From positions 434,001 to 498,000 of the forward strand of contig NZ_CPYD01000001.1 of NCBI RefSeq assembly GCF_001112925.1: DNA of 64,000 nt. The letters run 5' to 3'. This document shows positions 55,968 through 64,000 of this stretch, piece after piece. The notes under the pieces were generated by a model, which did no database searches, was not told the DNA's origin, and saw only the letters and a list, made by a program, of their open reading frames with translations. A program made the position numbers and the translations under genes. How positions within the stretch are numbered: position 1 is the stretch's first letter; each line of letters starts with the position of its first letter. The stretch is from Yersinia nurmii (GTDB lineage Bacteria; Pseudomonadota; Gammaproteobacteria; Enterobacterales; Enterobacteriaceae).

Positions 55968-57012
55968 GAGTCCATCCTTTCTGCTGAGTTTGCCGCAGCA
56001 GCCAGACAAACACCGGCGCGCCTACCAAGGCGGTAATGATACCTAAGGGAATTTCTGCACTACTCACGCTACGGGAAAGCGTATCGATCGCAATCATATA
56101 GATTGCGCCAATGATTGCGGAGGCAGGTAGCAACTGGCGATGATCTGGACCAGCCAGCATTCTGGCAATGTGCGGTACAACTAATCCGACCCAACCAATA
56201 GTGCCAGCCACTGCAACGGTGGCAGAAGTAATCAGCGAGACACAAATCAACACTAGCCAACGCACTTTTTCAACCGGCACACCCAGCGCAGCGGCATTTT
56301 CATCCCCCAGCGATAGCACATTAATACGGAATCGCAGAGCATACAGCAGCGCTAAACCGCAAAGTACCGGTAACGTCGCCAAGGCTAGCTTGTGGTATGT
56401 CACGGTGGCAAAGCTTCCCATCAACCAGAAAACAATCGCCGGCAAGGTATTATTCGGATCGGCAAAATAGGTTACTAAAGAAATTAACGCGGCGAAAAAA
56501 GCGCTAATCACCACACCGGCCAGAATCAGCATCAAAATACTGGAGGCTCCGCCGCTACGGCTAAGAAAATAAACCAGTAAAATAGCTAAAAAGCCGCCAA
56601 TGAAAGCCAGGCTTGAAATCATTATCAGTGAGGAAAATAAAACTATTCCTAATACGCCACCTAAAGCCGCGCCGGAGGATACGCCGATAATTTGCGGCCC
56701 TACCAACGGGTTACGAAATATCCCCTGAAGCGCGGCTCCGGCAACCGACAAACCCGCGCCGGTCAGCAACGCAATTAGCATTCTTGGCAAACGGATAAAC
56801 TCCACCACTCGTTGCTCAATAGGTGTCCATTGAACAAACGCCGCCAAACTTTCTGTTGGAATAAAGGATGATGCCAGAATAGCGAGGACTTTCCCGGCAG
56901 ATAACGGGTAACGTCCAGAGCACAATGCAAGCAACATAATGGCCAGCAATAAACTCAGAGTGATTATCCAGAAGCCTTGATTTCTTACACATCTATGGCT
57001 GGCAATCTTCAT
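55960..57012 (-). CDS. FecCD/BtuC-type ABC transporter permease
   Basis: A 350-residue permease with about ten membrane segments. Family motifs are RLPRMLIALLTGAGLSVAGAALQGIFRNPLVGPQIIGVSSGAALGGV, GTIGWVGLVVPHIARMLAGPDHR and the final IPLGIITALVGAPVFVWLLRQT. It transports chelated iron, corrinoids or oxyanions, depending on the family member. It overlaps the binding-protein gene by 4 bp and the ATPase gene by 8 bp. Confidence 0.9.
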   Translation of the reverse strand: MKIASHRCVRNQGFWIITLSLLLAIMLLALCSGRYPLSAGKVLAILASSFIPTESLAAFVQWTPIEQRVVEFIRLPRMLIALLTGAGLSVAGAALQGIFRNPLVGPQIIGVSSGAALGGVLGIVLFSSLIMISSLAFIGGFLAILLVYFLSRSGGASSILMLILAGVVISAFFAALISLVTYFADPNNTLPAIVFWLMGSFATVTYHKLALATLPVLCGLALLYALRFRINVLSLGDENAAALGVPVEKVRWLVLICVSLITSATVAVAGTIGWVGLVVPHIARMLAGPDHRQLLPASAIIGAIYMIAIDTLSRSVSSAEIPLGIITALVGAPVFVWLLRQTQQKGWTHD

Positions 57013-58103
57013 TTTCTGTCCTTGAACCGTTGGCTATATTCTTTCGTTGCGTTATTGGCGTCCATTTGCAGAATGCTGTCCAACTCCTTATCCGTAGGCT
57101 GATAGCTATAGAGAAAATCATACTGGCGAACAATTTCCGAACGCAGCGGCCAGTTAATCTTATCGGGATAGAACACCATGGAAAGCCACTGCCAATACAG
57201 TGGAGTTTCCTGATTAGGTGCATCCCAGATAAAACCGCCGATAGGAATTTTATAGACGCGCTTATTTTTCACCGCAGCCACTTCCGCTAAGGCGGGGCTT
57301 TGATAAACATGCCGAGGGAGAAGCCCTGACTCAAAGTTACCCAATAAAATAACGTCTGGATTCCACACCATGATTTGTTCAAGATTAATGGTGCGAGCGC
57401 CGCCAAAATCCGCAGTAATACTCATCCCACCTGCGCGCTGAATATCGCTGTTAGTGTGGGAGGTTTTACCGATAGTGTGTATTTCCGAAAGAAAGCGCGA
57501 CAGATAAAGCACTCTGACTTTTTGTTGCTGCGGAATTTGCGCCGCTTTTAGTGCCACTTCGGTCAACGTTCTCTGACGCCAAGCTATCATTTGCTGCGCC
57601 CTTTCATTCTGACCAATGGAGCGTCCCATCAGCGTTATCCACTGCTGCATCCGGCTATCGTCGTGATACGGATACAAAATCAACGCCACTTTTAGCCCCG
57701 CCTGCTCAATAGGCGTGACAATATCATCGCCTAAATGCCCCCATTGCCAGACTAAATCAGGCTGCGCGGCCAGTAAGGTTTCAATATTGGGAGTAAAACC
57801 CGGCCCAACGGTATCACTGGGTAAAAGATCGATTTCAGGAAACATGCGGCTCAGCATCCCTTCCTGCGCAGCAACTTTGGCAAAAGGATGAATACCGGCC
57901 AGACGCTGGGTGCTACGGTCAAGGCTGACTAGCAATGACGCCGCCGGTATAGGAATAACCACCGCACGTTTGACCGGTTCAGGTAAACTAACCGCACGTT
58001 GGTTCATATCAATAAAACTATTACTTTTAGATAAACAAATTGTCGGAAACCATAAAAATCCGACTAGAATGAAAAAACTGTATAACTGCAATTTTATATT
58101 CAT
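57009..58103 (-). CDS. FecB/BtuF/MolA-like periplasmic binding protein
   Basis: A 364-residue protein with a signal peptide (about residues 1-25). It has two binding lobes: KRAVVIPIPAASLLVSLDRS with GFTPNIETLLAAQPDLVWQWG in the first, and NLEQIMVWNPDVILLGNF with DKINWPLRSEIVRQYDFLY in the second. Its length and its C-terminal YPxK-type ending resemble YiuA and MolA more than FepB or BtuF. Ligand candidates are a ferric chelate, a haem-like compound or molybdate/tungstate. It is the first gene of the operon. Confidence 0.82.
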   Translation of the reverse strand: MNIKLQLYSFFILVGFLWFPTICLSKSNSFIDMNQRAVSLPEPVKRAVVIPIPAASLLVSLDRSTQRLAGIHPFAKVAAQEGMLSRMFPEIDLLPSDTVGPGFTPNIETLLAAQPDLVWQWGHLGDDIVTPIEQAGLKVALILYPYHDDSRMQQWITLMGRSIGQNERAQQMIAWRQRTLTEVALKAAQIPQQQKVRVLYLSRFLSEIHTIGKTSHTNSDIQRAGGMSITADFGGARTINLEQIMVWNPDVILLGNFESGLLPRHVYQSPALAEVAAVKNKRVYKIPIGGFIWDAPNQETPLYWQWLSMVFYPDKINWPLRSEIVRQYDFLYSYQPTDKELDSILQMDANNATKEYSQRFKDRK

Positions 58104-58261
58104 CTCAGCATCCGATGCATTATTTAATAATCGCGAATTTTAGAATGCACATTTTTAAGATAAGCCTTTAAAATAAAAAGTAAGGGCGAGATAGTACCGA
58201 CGCTATGCCCTAAAAATCTTAATGACGTAAATAAAAAATGGGCGTAATCAGCTGTCTATCA

Positions 58262-60307
58262 TTAGAAACTATAGGTAAGTCCGCCATTAATTGATCTCCC
58301 CATGCCAGGGAATAATGTATTACTCTTTTTCGAGGTGACTTCTCGCTCCGTTGCCGAGGCTGTGGCATAACGTTTATCGGTCAAATTATCCATACTGAGA
58401 TAAGCAGACCAGCCGTCAGGATGGCGATAATCGACTTTCATTCCCCATACCGCATATTTATCGCGAGCCTGTATATCCGTGCGATTAAGATGATCAATCG
58501 GCGTTATTTCCGGCAACCAATGCAGATTTGGCCCAAAACTCCAATTATTCCATTTATATAAAACCTCTGCGGCAATAATTTGCTTCGGAATACCGCCAAT
58601 TCTCTTTCCGCTATATTCTCCGCCGCGGAAACGAAAATCGTTATAAGTCCATGCCAAACGATATTCAATACTGTTATCACTGATCGGAATATGCCCTTTC
58701 AGTCCAACCTCTGCCCCTTGATGGCGGGTTTTATCCGCGTAGTTAAAAGTGCCAATCGAGTTACCTTCGCTGTCATAAGTGGTAATCAGCTCATCGTCAA
58801 TCAAGCTGCGATATAGCGTCACGTCCCACTTTAGGCTGCGGGTTAACGCACCTTCACCTCCCACTTCCCACGTCACGGCTTTTTGTGGGCGTAGCGCGGT
58901 CAGCTCTCCTTTGTTGGAGATAATCTCACGAAAACTCGGCGCTTCATGGCTCCAGTTCAAACTGGTAAACCAACGCAGATCGCTGCTGGGCGACCAAACT
59001 GCACCCAGTTTAGGTGAGAGAAAATACCAATCCTGATCCAGCCCATTGCGCTTATCGCGGGATTTTGCATTACGAACGGAATGCGTACCTTTTAAATCAG
59101 TATCAACGCGTAATTGTTCTGTTATCTGCCAGCCGGCACCAAAAGCCAGATTCTGATTTTCTGCCAACATGGTGTACGCACCGAGCAGCTTGAAATTATC
59201 GGGCGTTCCGCGCCGATTTTGCCGTAAATCTCTTTCCATATCAGAACGTTCTGCCGAGGCCCCGAGGCGATAATCCCAAGCCCCCCGCTGTAGCTCGGTT
59301 CGCCACTGCGCGCCGTAAGTGTTACTAGCGCTGAGCACGTAGACCATCGGCGTCACGAAGTTATCGTGAGTATGCTGTGCCCAAATGCCCAGTTCATTTT
59401 TCCAATTCTCTCCCCGCCAGCTAAGGCGATTGGCGATTCGAGCCTGCTCGACATTACGGTGAGGATCGCGCGTCCATACCATTGGAAAAACCGAACGCGG
59501 ATCGGCCTGTACCTTCTCTTGGGATAAAGAACCCGCCACATCAAACGCAAGATCGGTCCAGCTAAACCAGGTTCGACTAGCAAAATTCTCACCTTCATAG
59601 CCAATATTGGCTCTGACCGCATTACGCCGTGAAAACGAATGCTGCCGATAACCGCTAAAACGATCGCCACTCACGCTAATGCGTCCATCCAGATTGCCTT
59701 CGCTACCGCCCAGCGCGCCCTGCCATCCCTGACGACCAAAGCTACCGTATTCGTAGCGTGCCCGCCCGTTTTCGTCGGCTCCGGTATAAGACATAAAATC
59801 AATCTCGCCGCCGAGTGCGTTGCTCACCGGATGGGTGGCATTTGCTCCTCGCCGCGCACTGATAATTTTACTTTCGCGAGGCTCCAACAGGCTAATATGA
59901 AAACCACCGTCGGCATCATTTAACGGTAGCCCATCCTGTAATAAAGTGACACCCCGTGACAAAGGCGCACTTTGCACGCCAGAGCCGCGAATATTCAACC
60001 GCGGTTGATCGACCCCGCCAAAAAAATTCTGTATCACCAAGCCCGGCTGATAATCCAGTGCGTCCTGCAAAGTCCCCAGACGCCCCTCATCCCCAGGCGT
60101 AATCAGATTTGTTCCTCCGGCAATTCTGGTCAACTTGCCCTGTTCCTGCTGATAAGAACTGCGCAGCATGCTTTCAGGCGAAACCGCTTGGCCAGTAACC
60201 TCCATGTAAGACTGGTGTTCATCTTCAACAGGTTTAGCCTGTAATGCTGTGGCTGGCGTTAAAATAAAAAAAGAAAGTAATAAATGGGGTTTATAGATTC
60301 CATTCAT
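58262..60307 (-). CDS. TonB-dependent outer-membrane receptor
   Basis: A 681-residue receptor from the ATG at 60307. It has a signal peptide (about 1-24), a plug domain (about 45-160) with LNIRGSGVQSAPLSRGVTLLQDGLPLNDADG, and a 22-strand barrel ending in the aromatic GGLTYSF. It belongs to the FecA/YiuR-like group and is preceded by an E-V-T-G stretch (MEVTGQA) that could be the TonB box. A TTG start at 60328 is possible but would precede the signal peptide. It is 158 bp upstream of the ABC operon in the same direction. I saw no clear Fur box before either. Confidence 0.88.
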   Translation of the reverse strand: MNGIYKPHLLLSFFILTPATALQAKPVEDEHQSYMEVTGQAVSPESMLRSSYQQEQGKLTRIAGGTNLITPGDEGRLGTLQDALDYQPGLVIQNFFGGVDQPRLNIRGSGVQSAPLSRGVTLLQDGLPLNDADGGFHISLLEPRESKIISARRGANATHPVSNALGGEIDFMSYTGADENGRARYEYGSFGRQGWQGALGGSEGNLDGRISVSGDRFSGYRQHSFSRRNAVRANIGYEGENFASRTWFSWTDLAFDVAGSLSQEKVQADPRSVFPMVWTRDPHRNVEQARIANRLSWRGENWKNELGIWAQHTHDNFVTPMVYVLSASNTYGAQWRTELQRGAWDYRLGASAERSDMERDLRQNRRGTPDNFKLLGAYTMLAENQNLAFGAGWQITEQLRVDTDLKGTHSVRNAKSRDKRNGLDQDWYFLSPKLGAVWSPSSDLRWFTSLNWSHEAPSFREIISNKGELTALRPQKAVTWEVGGEGALTRSLKWDVTLYRSLIDDELITTYDSEGNSIGTFNYADKTRHQGAEVGLKGHIPISDNSIEYRLAWTYNDFRFRGGEYSGKRIGGIPKQIIAAEVLYKWNNWSFGPNLHWLPEITPIDHLNRTDIQARDKYAVWGMKVDYRHPDGWSAYLSMDNLTDKRYATASATEREVTSKKSNTLFPGMGRSINGGLTYSF

Positions 60308-60720
60308 CTGAACCGTCCATAACTGCAATATAAAATAAAGGATAAACCCACAGCGTCACTAAATAATAAAAACAAAAACAACGACCAAAGCCATTATTTA
60401 ATTTAAGGATATAATATATTAATTTCCAAAGACAATATCGGCAAAGTAATTAACGGTCAAGAATAAATAATTCACCACAGAAAACATGCCTATATACCGT
60501 AGTTAAACACTATTTTTATTTTTTGCATCTTCTTATATATTCAAAATATCTAAAGAGGATAAATTATTAACATGAAACAAACAAAAACAATAAAAAAGCA
60601 AAACCTTTATCTGTTAATAAAACTAATAGATAAACAGTGAAATAAAGATACGTCATTGCATAATTATGAAAGCCATTTCATAGGTTCAGATAATATATAA
60701 AGCCAGACGCTTATAGCATA
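60308..60720. other. AT-rich intergenic region upstream of the TonB receptor
   Basis: About 410 bp, very AT-rich, holding the receptor promoter. I looked for a 19-bp Fur box and for a Zur box and found neither. A 22-codon ORF at 60571 is too weak to call. Confidence 0.45.
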
Positions 60721-60751
60721 AAACAAATCAGGCCCGCTTTCGCGAGCCTGA
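60721..60751 (-). terminator. Terminator after the VF530-type gene
   Basis: On the minus strand CAGGCTCGC-GAAA-GCGGGCCTG (one G-U pair, stable GAAA tetraloop) is followed by ATTTGTTTT, about 30 bp after the stop codon. Confidence 0.85.
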
Positions 60752-60780
60752 AGGGCTAAAGTAAACCGAATAAAAAACGC

Positions 60781-61026
60781 TCAGTTAGCGTCTTTCATCC
60801 ACACCGGTTTTTGCGTCATATGAATGTACAGTTCTTCAACTTTGGTACGCGCCCAAGGGGTTCGACGTAAAAACTTCAAACTGGATTTAATGCTGGGATC
60901 GCTGATAAAACAGTTAATGCGAATGCGATAAGCCAGTTCTTCCCAACCATAATGCTCCACCAGCTTGGTCAATAATTGCTCCAGCGTAATTCCGTGGAGA
61001 GGATCTTTCGACAAGTGGTCGCTCAT
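60781..61026 (-). CDS. VF530 family protein (DUF2132)
   Basis: An 81-residue protein beginning [19 protein letters not shown] and containing [35 protein letters not shown], which is the conserved core of the VF530 family. These are small helical proteins with a suggested DNA-binding fold. Function is unknown. The ATG at 61026 with GTGAG upstream is preferred over the GTG at 61038. It lies 133 bp downstream of the uvrB 3' end on the same strand. Confidence 0.9.
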   Translation of the reverse strand: MSDHLSKDPLHGITLEQLLTKLVEHYGWEELAYRIRINCFISDPSIKSSLKFLRRTPWARTKVEELYIHMTQKPVWMKDAN

Positions 61027-61159
61027 TATATATCTCACGTGTTATTAGGTGACGAATTTATCAGCCGCACACATTAATCAGGAATGACGGATGCGACAAG
61101 CAGAAAATCCCGATTTATCACATCCGCCTCTAACGGCTTACTTTCTTAACAACCCGCCA

Positions 61160-63178
61160 TCATGAAATAGCTATAAACTGCTGCCGCAATTTATGTACCT
61201 GATCTCGCAATTCAGCCGCCTGCTCAAACTCAAGGTTCTGTGCATGAACATACATTTGCGCTTCCAGCTCGCTAATTTTGCGGTCCAACGCCTTCGGTGT
61301 CAGCGCATCATAGCTGGCCGCATTTTCTGCCGCCGCCTTGCCGCCTTTACCTCTGCCTTTGCCACGTAGAGACGGCTGACCCAATTGCAATATATCACCG
61401 ACTTTCTTATTCAGGCCCTGTGGCACTATGCCCAAGGCTTCGTTATGTGCCTGCTGTTTCGCCCGACGACGTTCGGTTTCACCGATGGCTTTTTCCATCG
61501 AGGCAGTGATTTTGTCACCGTAAAGGATAGCTTTACCGTTTAGGTTACGCGCTGCCCGACCAATGGTCTGAATCAATGAGCGCTCAGAGCGCAAGAAACC
61601 TTCTTTATCCGCATCTAAGATAGCCACCAGCGAGACTTCCGGCATATCCAAACCTTCTCGCAGCAAGTTTATACCTACCAGCACGTCAAACTCACCGAGG
61701 CGCAGATCACGAATAATTTCTACCCGCTCGACGGTATCAATATCAGAATGCAGATAACGTACCCGTTCGCCATGCTCGACCAGATAATCGGTCAAATCCT
61801 CGGCCATACGTTTAGTCAGCGTAGTGACCAGTACCCGTTCGTTAATCGCCGCCCGCTTGCGAATTTCTGACAGCAAATCATCCACCTGTGTCGCAACTGG
61901 CCGTACTTCGATAATAGGGTCCAATAGACCGGTTGGACGCACCACCTGCTCAACCACTTCCCCGCCGGATTTCTCTAGCTCGTATTTGCCCGGCGTTGCC
62001 GAAACGTAGATGGTTTGCGGAGCCAACGCCTCAAACTCTTCAAAGCGCATTGGGCGGTTATCCAAAGCCGACGGCAGACGGAAACCGTATTCCACCAGCG
62101 TTTCTTTCCGCGAACGGTCGCCTTTGTACATACCGCCGATTTGCGGAATAGTCACGTGGGATTCATCCACGATCAGCAAACCGTCGGCAGGCAAATAGTC
62201 AAACAGTGTCGGCGGCGCCTCTCCCTCTCCGCGCCCGGATAAGTAACGTGAATAGTTTTCGATCCCAGAGCAGTATCCCAATTCATTCATCATTTCCAAA
62301 TCAAATTGGGTTCGCTGAGTCAGACGCTGTTCTTCTACCAGTTTATTGTTCTCCAGTAGTACTTTACGCCGCTGCGCTAGCTCGACTTTAATGTCTTCCA
62401 TCGCTTGCAAAATGCGTTCTCGCGGCGTGACATAGTGCGTTTTCGGATACACGGTAAAACGTGGAACTTCCTGATGCAGCTGGCCCGTCAGGGGATCAAA
62501 CAACGATAAACGCTCCACTTCCTCATCAAACAGCTCCACTCTCAGCGCCAATTCATCAGACTCGGCAGGGAAAATATCAATCACTTCTCCGCGCACCCGG
62601 AAAGTCCCGCGCTGGAACGCCTGATCGTTGCGGGCATATTGCAACTCCGCCAGCCGACGTAAAATCGCTCGCTGATCGATAATCATTCCTTTGGTCAGAT
62701 GCAGCATCATTTTCAGATACAAATCCGGATCGCCCAGACCGTAGATAGCAGAAACCGAGGCTACCACCACCACATCGCGCCGCTCCAGCAGGGCTTTGGT
62801 GGCGGAAAGCCGCATCTGTTCGATATGCTCGTTTACCGACGCATCTTTCTCGATAAAAGTATCAGAACTGGGGACGTAGGCTTCTGGCTGGTAATAATCG
62901 TAGTAGGAAACAAAATATTCCACCGCATTATCCGGAAAAAATTCTTTCATTTCGCCATACAGCTGTGCCGCCAGCGTCTTATTGGGTGCCAAAATCATGG
63001 TTGGCCGATTCAGATCGGCGATCACATTCGCCACGGTAAAAGTCTTACCCGAGCCGGTAACCCCTAGCAGCGTTTGGTGCGCGAGGCCATTTTCCAGACC
63101 TTCTTCCAGTTGACGGATCGCCTCTGGCTGATCGCCGGCAGGCTTAAACTCAGAATGCAGTTTGAATAATTTACTCAT
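61160..63178 (-). CDS. uvrB: Excinuclease ABC subunit UvrB
   Basis: A 672-residue damage-verification helicase of nucleotide excision repair (E. coli 673). Walker A GVTGSGKT is at 39-46. The β-hairpin region [25 protein letters not shown] motif II, the helicase motif QTIGRAARN and the C-terminal UVR domain ([26 protein letters not shown]) that contacts UvrC are all present. The ATG at 63178 gives [11 protein letters not shown]. It is SOS controlled through the LexA box at 63261-63276. Confidence 0.98.
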   Translation of the reverse strand: MSKLFKLHSEFKPAGDQPEAIRQLEEGLENGLAHQTLLGVTGSGKTFTVANVIADLNRPTMILAPNKTLAAQLYGEMKEFFPDNAVEYFVSYYDYYQPEAYVPSSDTFIEKDASVNEHIEQMRLSATKALLERRDVVVVASVSAIYGLGDPDLYLKMMLHLTKGMIIDQRAILRRLAELQYARNDQAFQRGTFRVRGEVIDIFPAESDELALRVELFDEEVERLSLFDPLTGQLHQEVPRFTVYPKTHYVTPRERILQAMEDIKVELAQRRKVLLENNKLVEEQRLTQRTQFDLEMMNELGYCSGIENYSRYLSGRGEGEAPPTLFDYLPADGLLIVDESHVTIPQIGGMYKGDRSRKETLVEYGFRLPSALDNRPMRFEEFEALAPQTIYVSATPGKYELEKSGGEVVEQVVRPTGLLDPIIEVRPVATQVDDLLSEIRKRAAINERVLVTTLTKRMAEDLTDYLVEHGERVRYLHSDIDTVERVEIIRDLRLGEFDVLVGINLLREGLDMPEVSLVAILDADKEGFLRSERSLIQTIGRAARNLNGKAILYGDKITASMEKAIGETERRRAKQQAHNEALGIVPQGLNKKVGDILQLGQPSLRGKGRGKGGKAAAENAASYDALTPKALDRKISELEAQMYVHAQNLEFEQAAELRDQVHKLRQQFIAIS

Positions 63179-63254
63179 GAATTAGCTACCCGATGGAGAA
63201 TCACGCGCGGTTAGGAAGCTAATTATGCGAGCCTCCCAGATTTTTTCCACTGCT

Positions 63255-63282
63255 ATGATACTGGATATAAAACCAGCATCAA
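63255..63282 (-). promoter_or_regulatory. uvrB promoter with LexA box in the spacer
   Basis: On the minus strand, -35 TTGATG (63282-63277) and -10 TATCAT (63260-63255) are separated by a 16-bp spacer. The spacer is itself a LexA-type box, CTGG-TTTTATAT-CCAG (63276-63261). E. coli uvrB has a closely related arrangement (CTGT-N8-CCAG). LexA bound there would block RNA polymerase directly. Confidence 0.85.
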
Positions 63283-64000
63283 GTATAAATATAGGGAAAA
63301 GAGCGCGGGTTCTGGCACGAAACACCCTGTTATCTCGATTCCATATTGCCATTTGCATGACAATACCCCATTTATCCCCAGAAAGAGGCTGTTGTTAACC
63401 TCTGTAAAACAAATTGATTAAAGATCATACATAACCACCAGTGTTAAATATTCAAGTCTTGATTTTAATTAACTTATTGTAATTTATATATATTTATAAA
63501 AAGAAGAGAATCCAGACAACGGGAGCATAAGCCGCGTCCTCTCTCGCTTGCGACTAGTTTTCTATGTCTCATGCACAAGGTTATCCACAGGAATAGTGGA
63601 TAACTCACTCAATCCCGTCTGTGGTGCGAGCTGGGGAAAACCGCTGGTTAAGGTAAAAATAGGCCCAAATAGGATTTTTTAGTCATTTTTTTACATTTTT
63701 ATTTCTCCATTTATTTCAATTAGTGCTAAATATCCCCCTTGCTAATTTGCTATTCGCCGCCTACACGAGTCATCCGCCGCGCAACCGATTAAAATTGTTT
63801 CTTTTTTGCACCATGCTCCCTCAGGGTGGCACCACCAAGGTGCAACCGCCATCCCACAGCCGCTGGCGATTTATGCCATTTCCGATAAATTTCACGCAAG
63901 TGGCCAAATAATTTCATTACATTGTCTTAACATAATGTTTTTTTCTTATGCGTTAGCAATCTGGCTCGAGAGTTGCTTATTTCACTGTGATTAGGCGTAA
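63283..64000. other. Non-coding region upstream of uvrB to window end
   Basis: About 720 bp without a supported gene. It contains the DnaA boxes at 63581-63603 and T-rich stretches around 63675-63720. The short plus-strand ORFs near 63723-63994 have no family-like features. In E. coli this side of uvrB carries the bio operon, which is not visible here. Confidence 0.5.
63581..63603. promoter_or_regulatory. Inverted pair of DnaA boxes upstream of uvrB
   Basis: A perfect consensus DnaA box TTATCCACA (63581-63589) and, 5 bp away in inverse orientation, TTATCCACT (complement of 63595-63603). The pair lies about 400 bp upstream of the uvrB ATG. DnaA binding upstream of uvrB has been described in E. 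coli, so a conserved regulatory role is plausible. Confidence 0.7.

Noticed and set aside
58104-58261. ATTATTTAATAAT as a Fur box before the ABC importer
   Set aside because: The symmetry is reversed relative to the Fur consensus (ATAAT-N-ATTAT order), so it is an AT-rich palindrome without support as a Fur site.
60571-60640. 22-codon ORF (MKQTKTIKKQNLY...) upstream of the TonB receptor
   Set aside because: It is lysine-rich low-complexity sequence in AT-rich DNA with poor ribosome-binding spacing and no homology signal.
63581-63603. DnaA boxes as part of a replication origin
   Set aside because: There are only two boxes, with no 13-mer array, no dnaA/dnaN/gidA genes and a DNA-repair gene as the neighbour. 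A regulatory role is more likely.
1-64000. Mobile elements, prophage genes, CRISPR arrays, tRNA or rRNA genes
   Set aside because: None were recognised on reading both strands. No transposase, integrase, att-like repeats, regular spacer arrays or tRNA-like sequences were seen. A tRNA scan would be the decisive check.

Overview
The window is chromosomal DNA of a gamma-proteobacterium of the order Enterobacterales. Almost every long reading frame has a recognisable E. coli or Yersinia relative (glnHPQ, rlmF, dinG, adiC, sseA, dld, pbpG, rhlE, ybhGFSR, moaACDE, uvrB). A class IV adenylate cyclase and a Yiu-like TonB/ABC uptake locus point to the Yersiniaceae/Budviciaceae side of the order. This placement is inference; no rRNA gene is present to test it. 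Genes that lie near 18-19 min on the E. coli map (gln, rlmF, ybiB, dinG, rhlE, ybh, moa, uvrB) are interrupted by genes from about 48 min (yehZYXW, yehS, dld, yohP, pbpG, dusC), so the gene order is rearranged relative to E. coli.

Layout. 0.15-2.5 kb: nitrogen-regulated glutamine importer glnHPQ with NtrC sites and a sigma-54 promoter. 2.6-9.6 kb: a soluble PAS-PAS chemoreceptor-like protein, rlmF, a flavin reductase-like protein, an McbA/BhsA-type peptide, an M3 peptidase and ybiB. 9.6-17.6 kb: a LysR regulator facing a decayed MFS transporter, aqpZ, dinG, a general porin, an amber-interrupted ORF, yedA and a YohO-like micropeptide. 17.9-21.7 kb: arginine-dependent acid resistance pair adiC-adiA without adiY, followed by about 1 kb of AT-rich DNA. 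22.7-28.7 kb: osmoprotectant-type ABC importer yehZYXW (osmF), sseA and yehS. 29-35.8 kb: a complete phosphonate-type ABC importer phnCDE1E2 behind three tandem PhoB half-sites, glsB, a SUFU-like protein, yajD and cyaB. 35.9-43 kb: a perfect CRP site between cyaB and dld, then dld, the 27-residue peptide YohP, pbpG, a GT39-type membrane glycosyltransferase next to a regular 23-residue leucine-rich-repeat protein, and dusC. 43-50.6 kb: rhlE and the divergent cecR-ybhGFSR exporter operon around a perfect inverted-repeat operator. 50.8-55.1 kb: ybhL, moaACDE (no moaB) with a Moco riboswitch and a ModE-like site, and the divergent ybhK/yvcK. 55.2-60.3 kb: a FecBCDE-type ABC importer and a TonB-dependent receptor of unknown ligand. 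60.8-64 kb: a VF530-type protein and uvrB with a LexA box inside its promoter spacer and an inverted pair of DnaA boxes farther upstream.

No IS element, prophage, CRISPR array or defence island was seen. The most interesting signals are regulatory or concern unassigned small units. These are the PhoB-controlled orphan phosphonate importer, the cyaB/CRP/dld arrangement, the double molybdenum control of moaACDE, the GT39-LRR pair, the SUFU-like gene, and two ORFs on the minus strand each interrupted by one in-frame stop codon.
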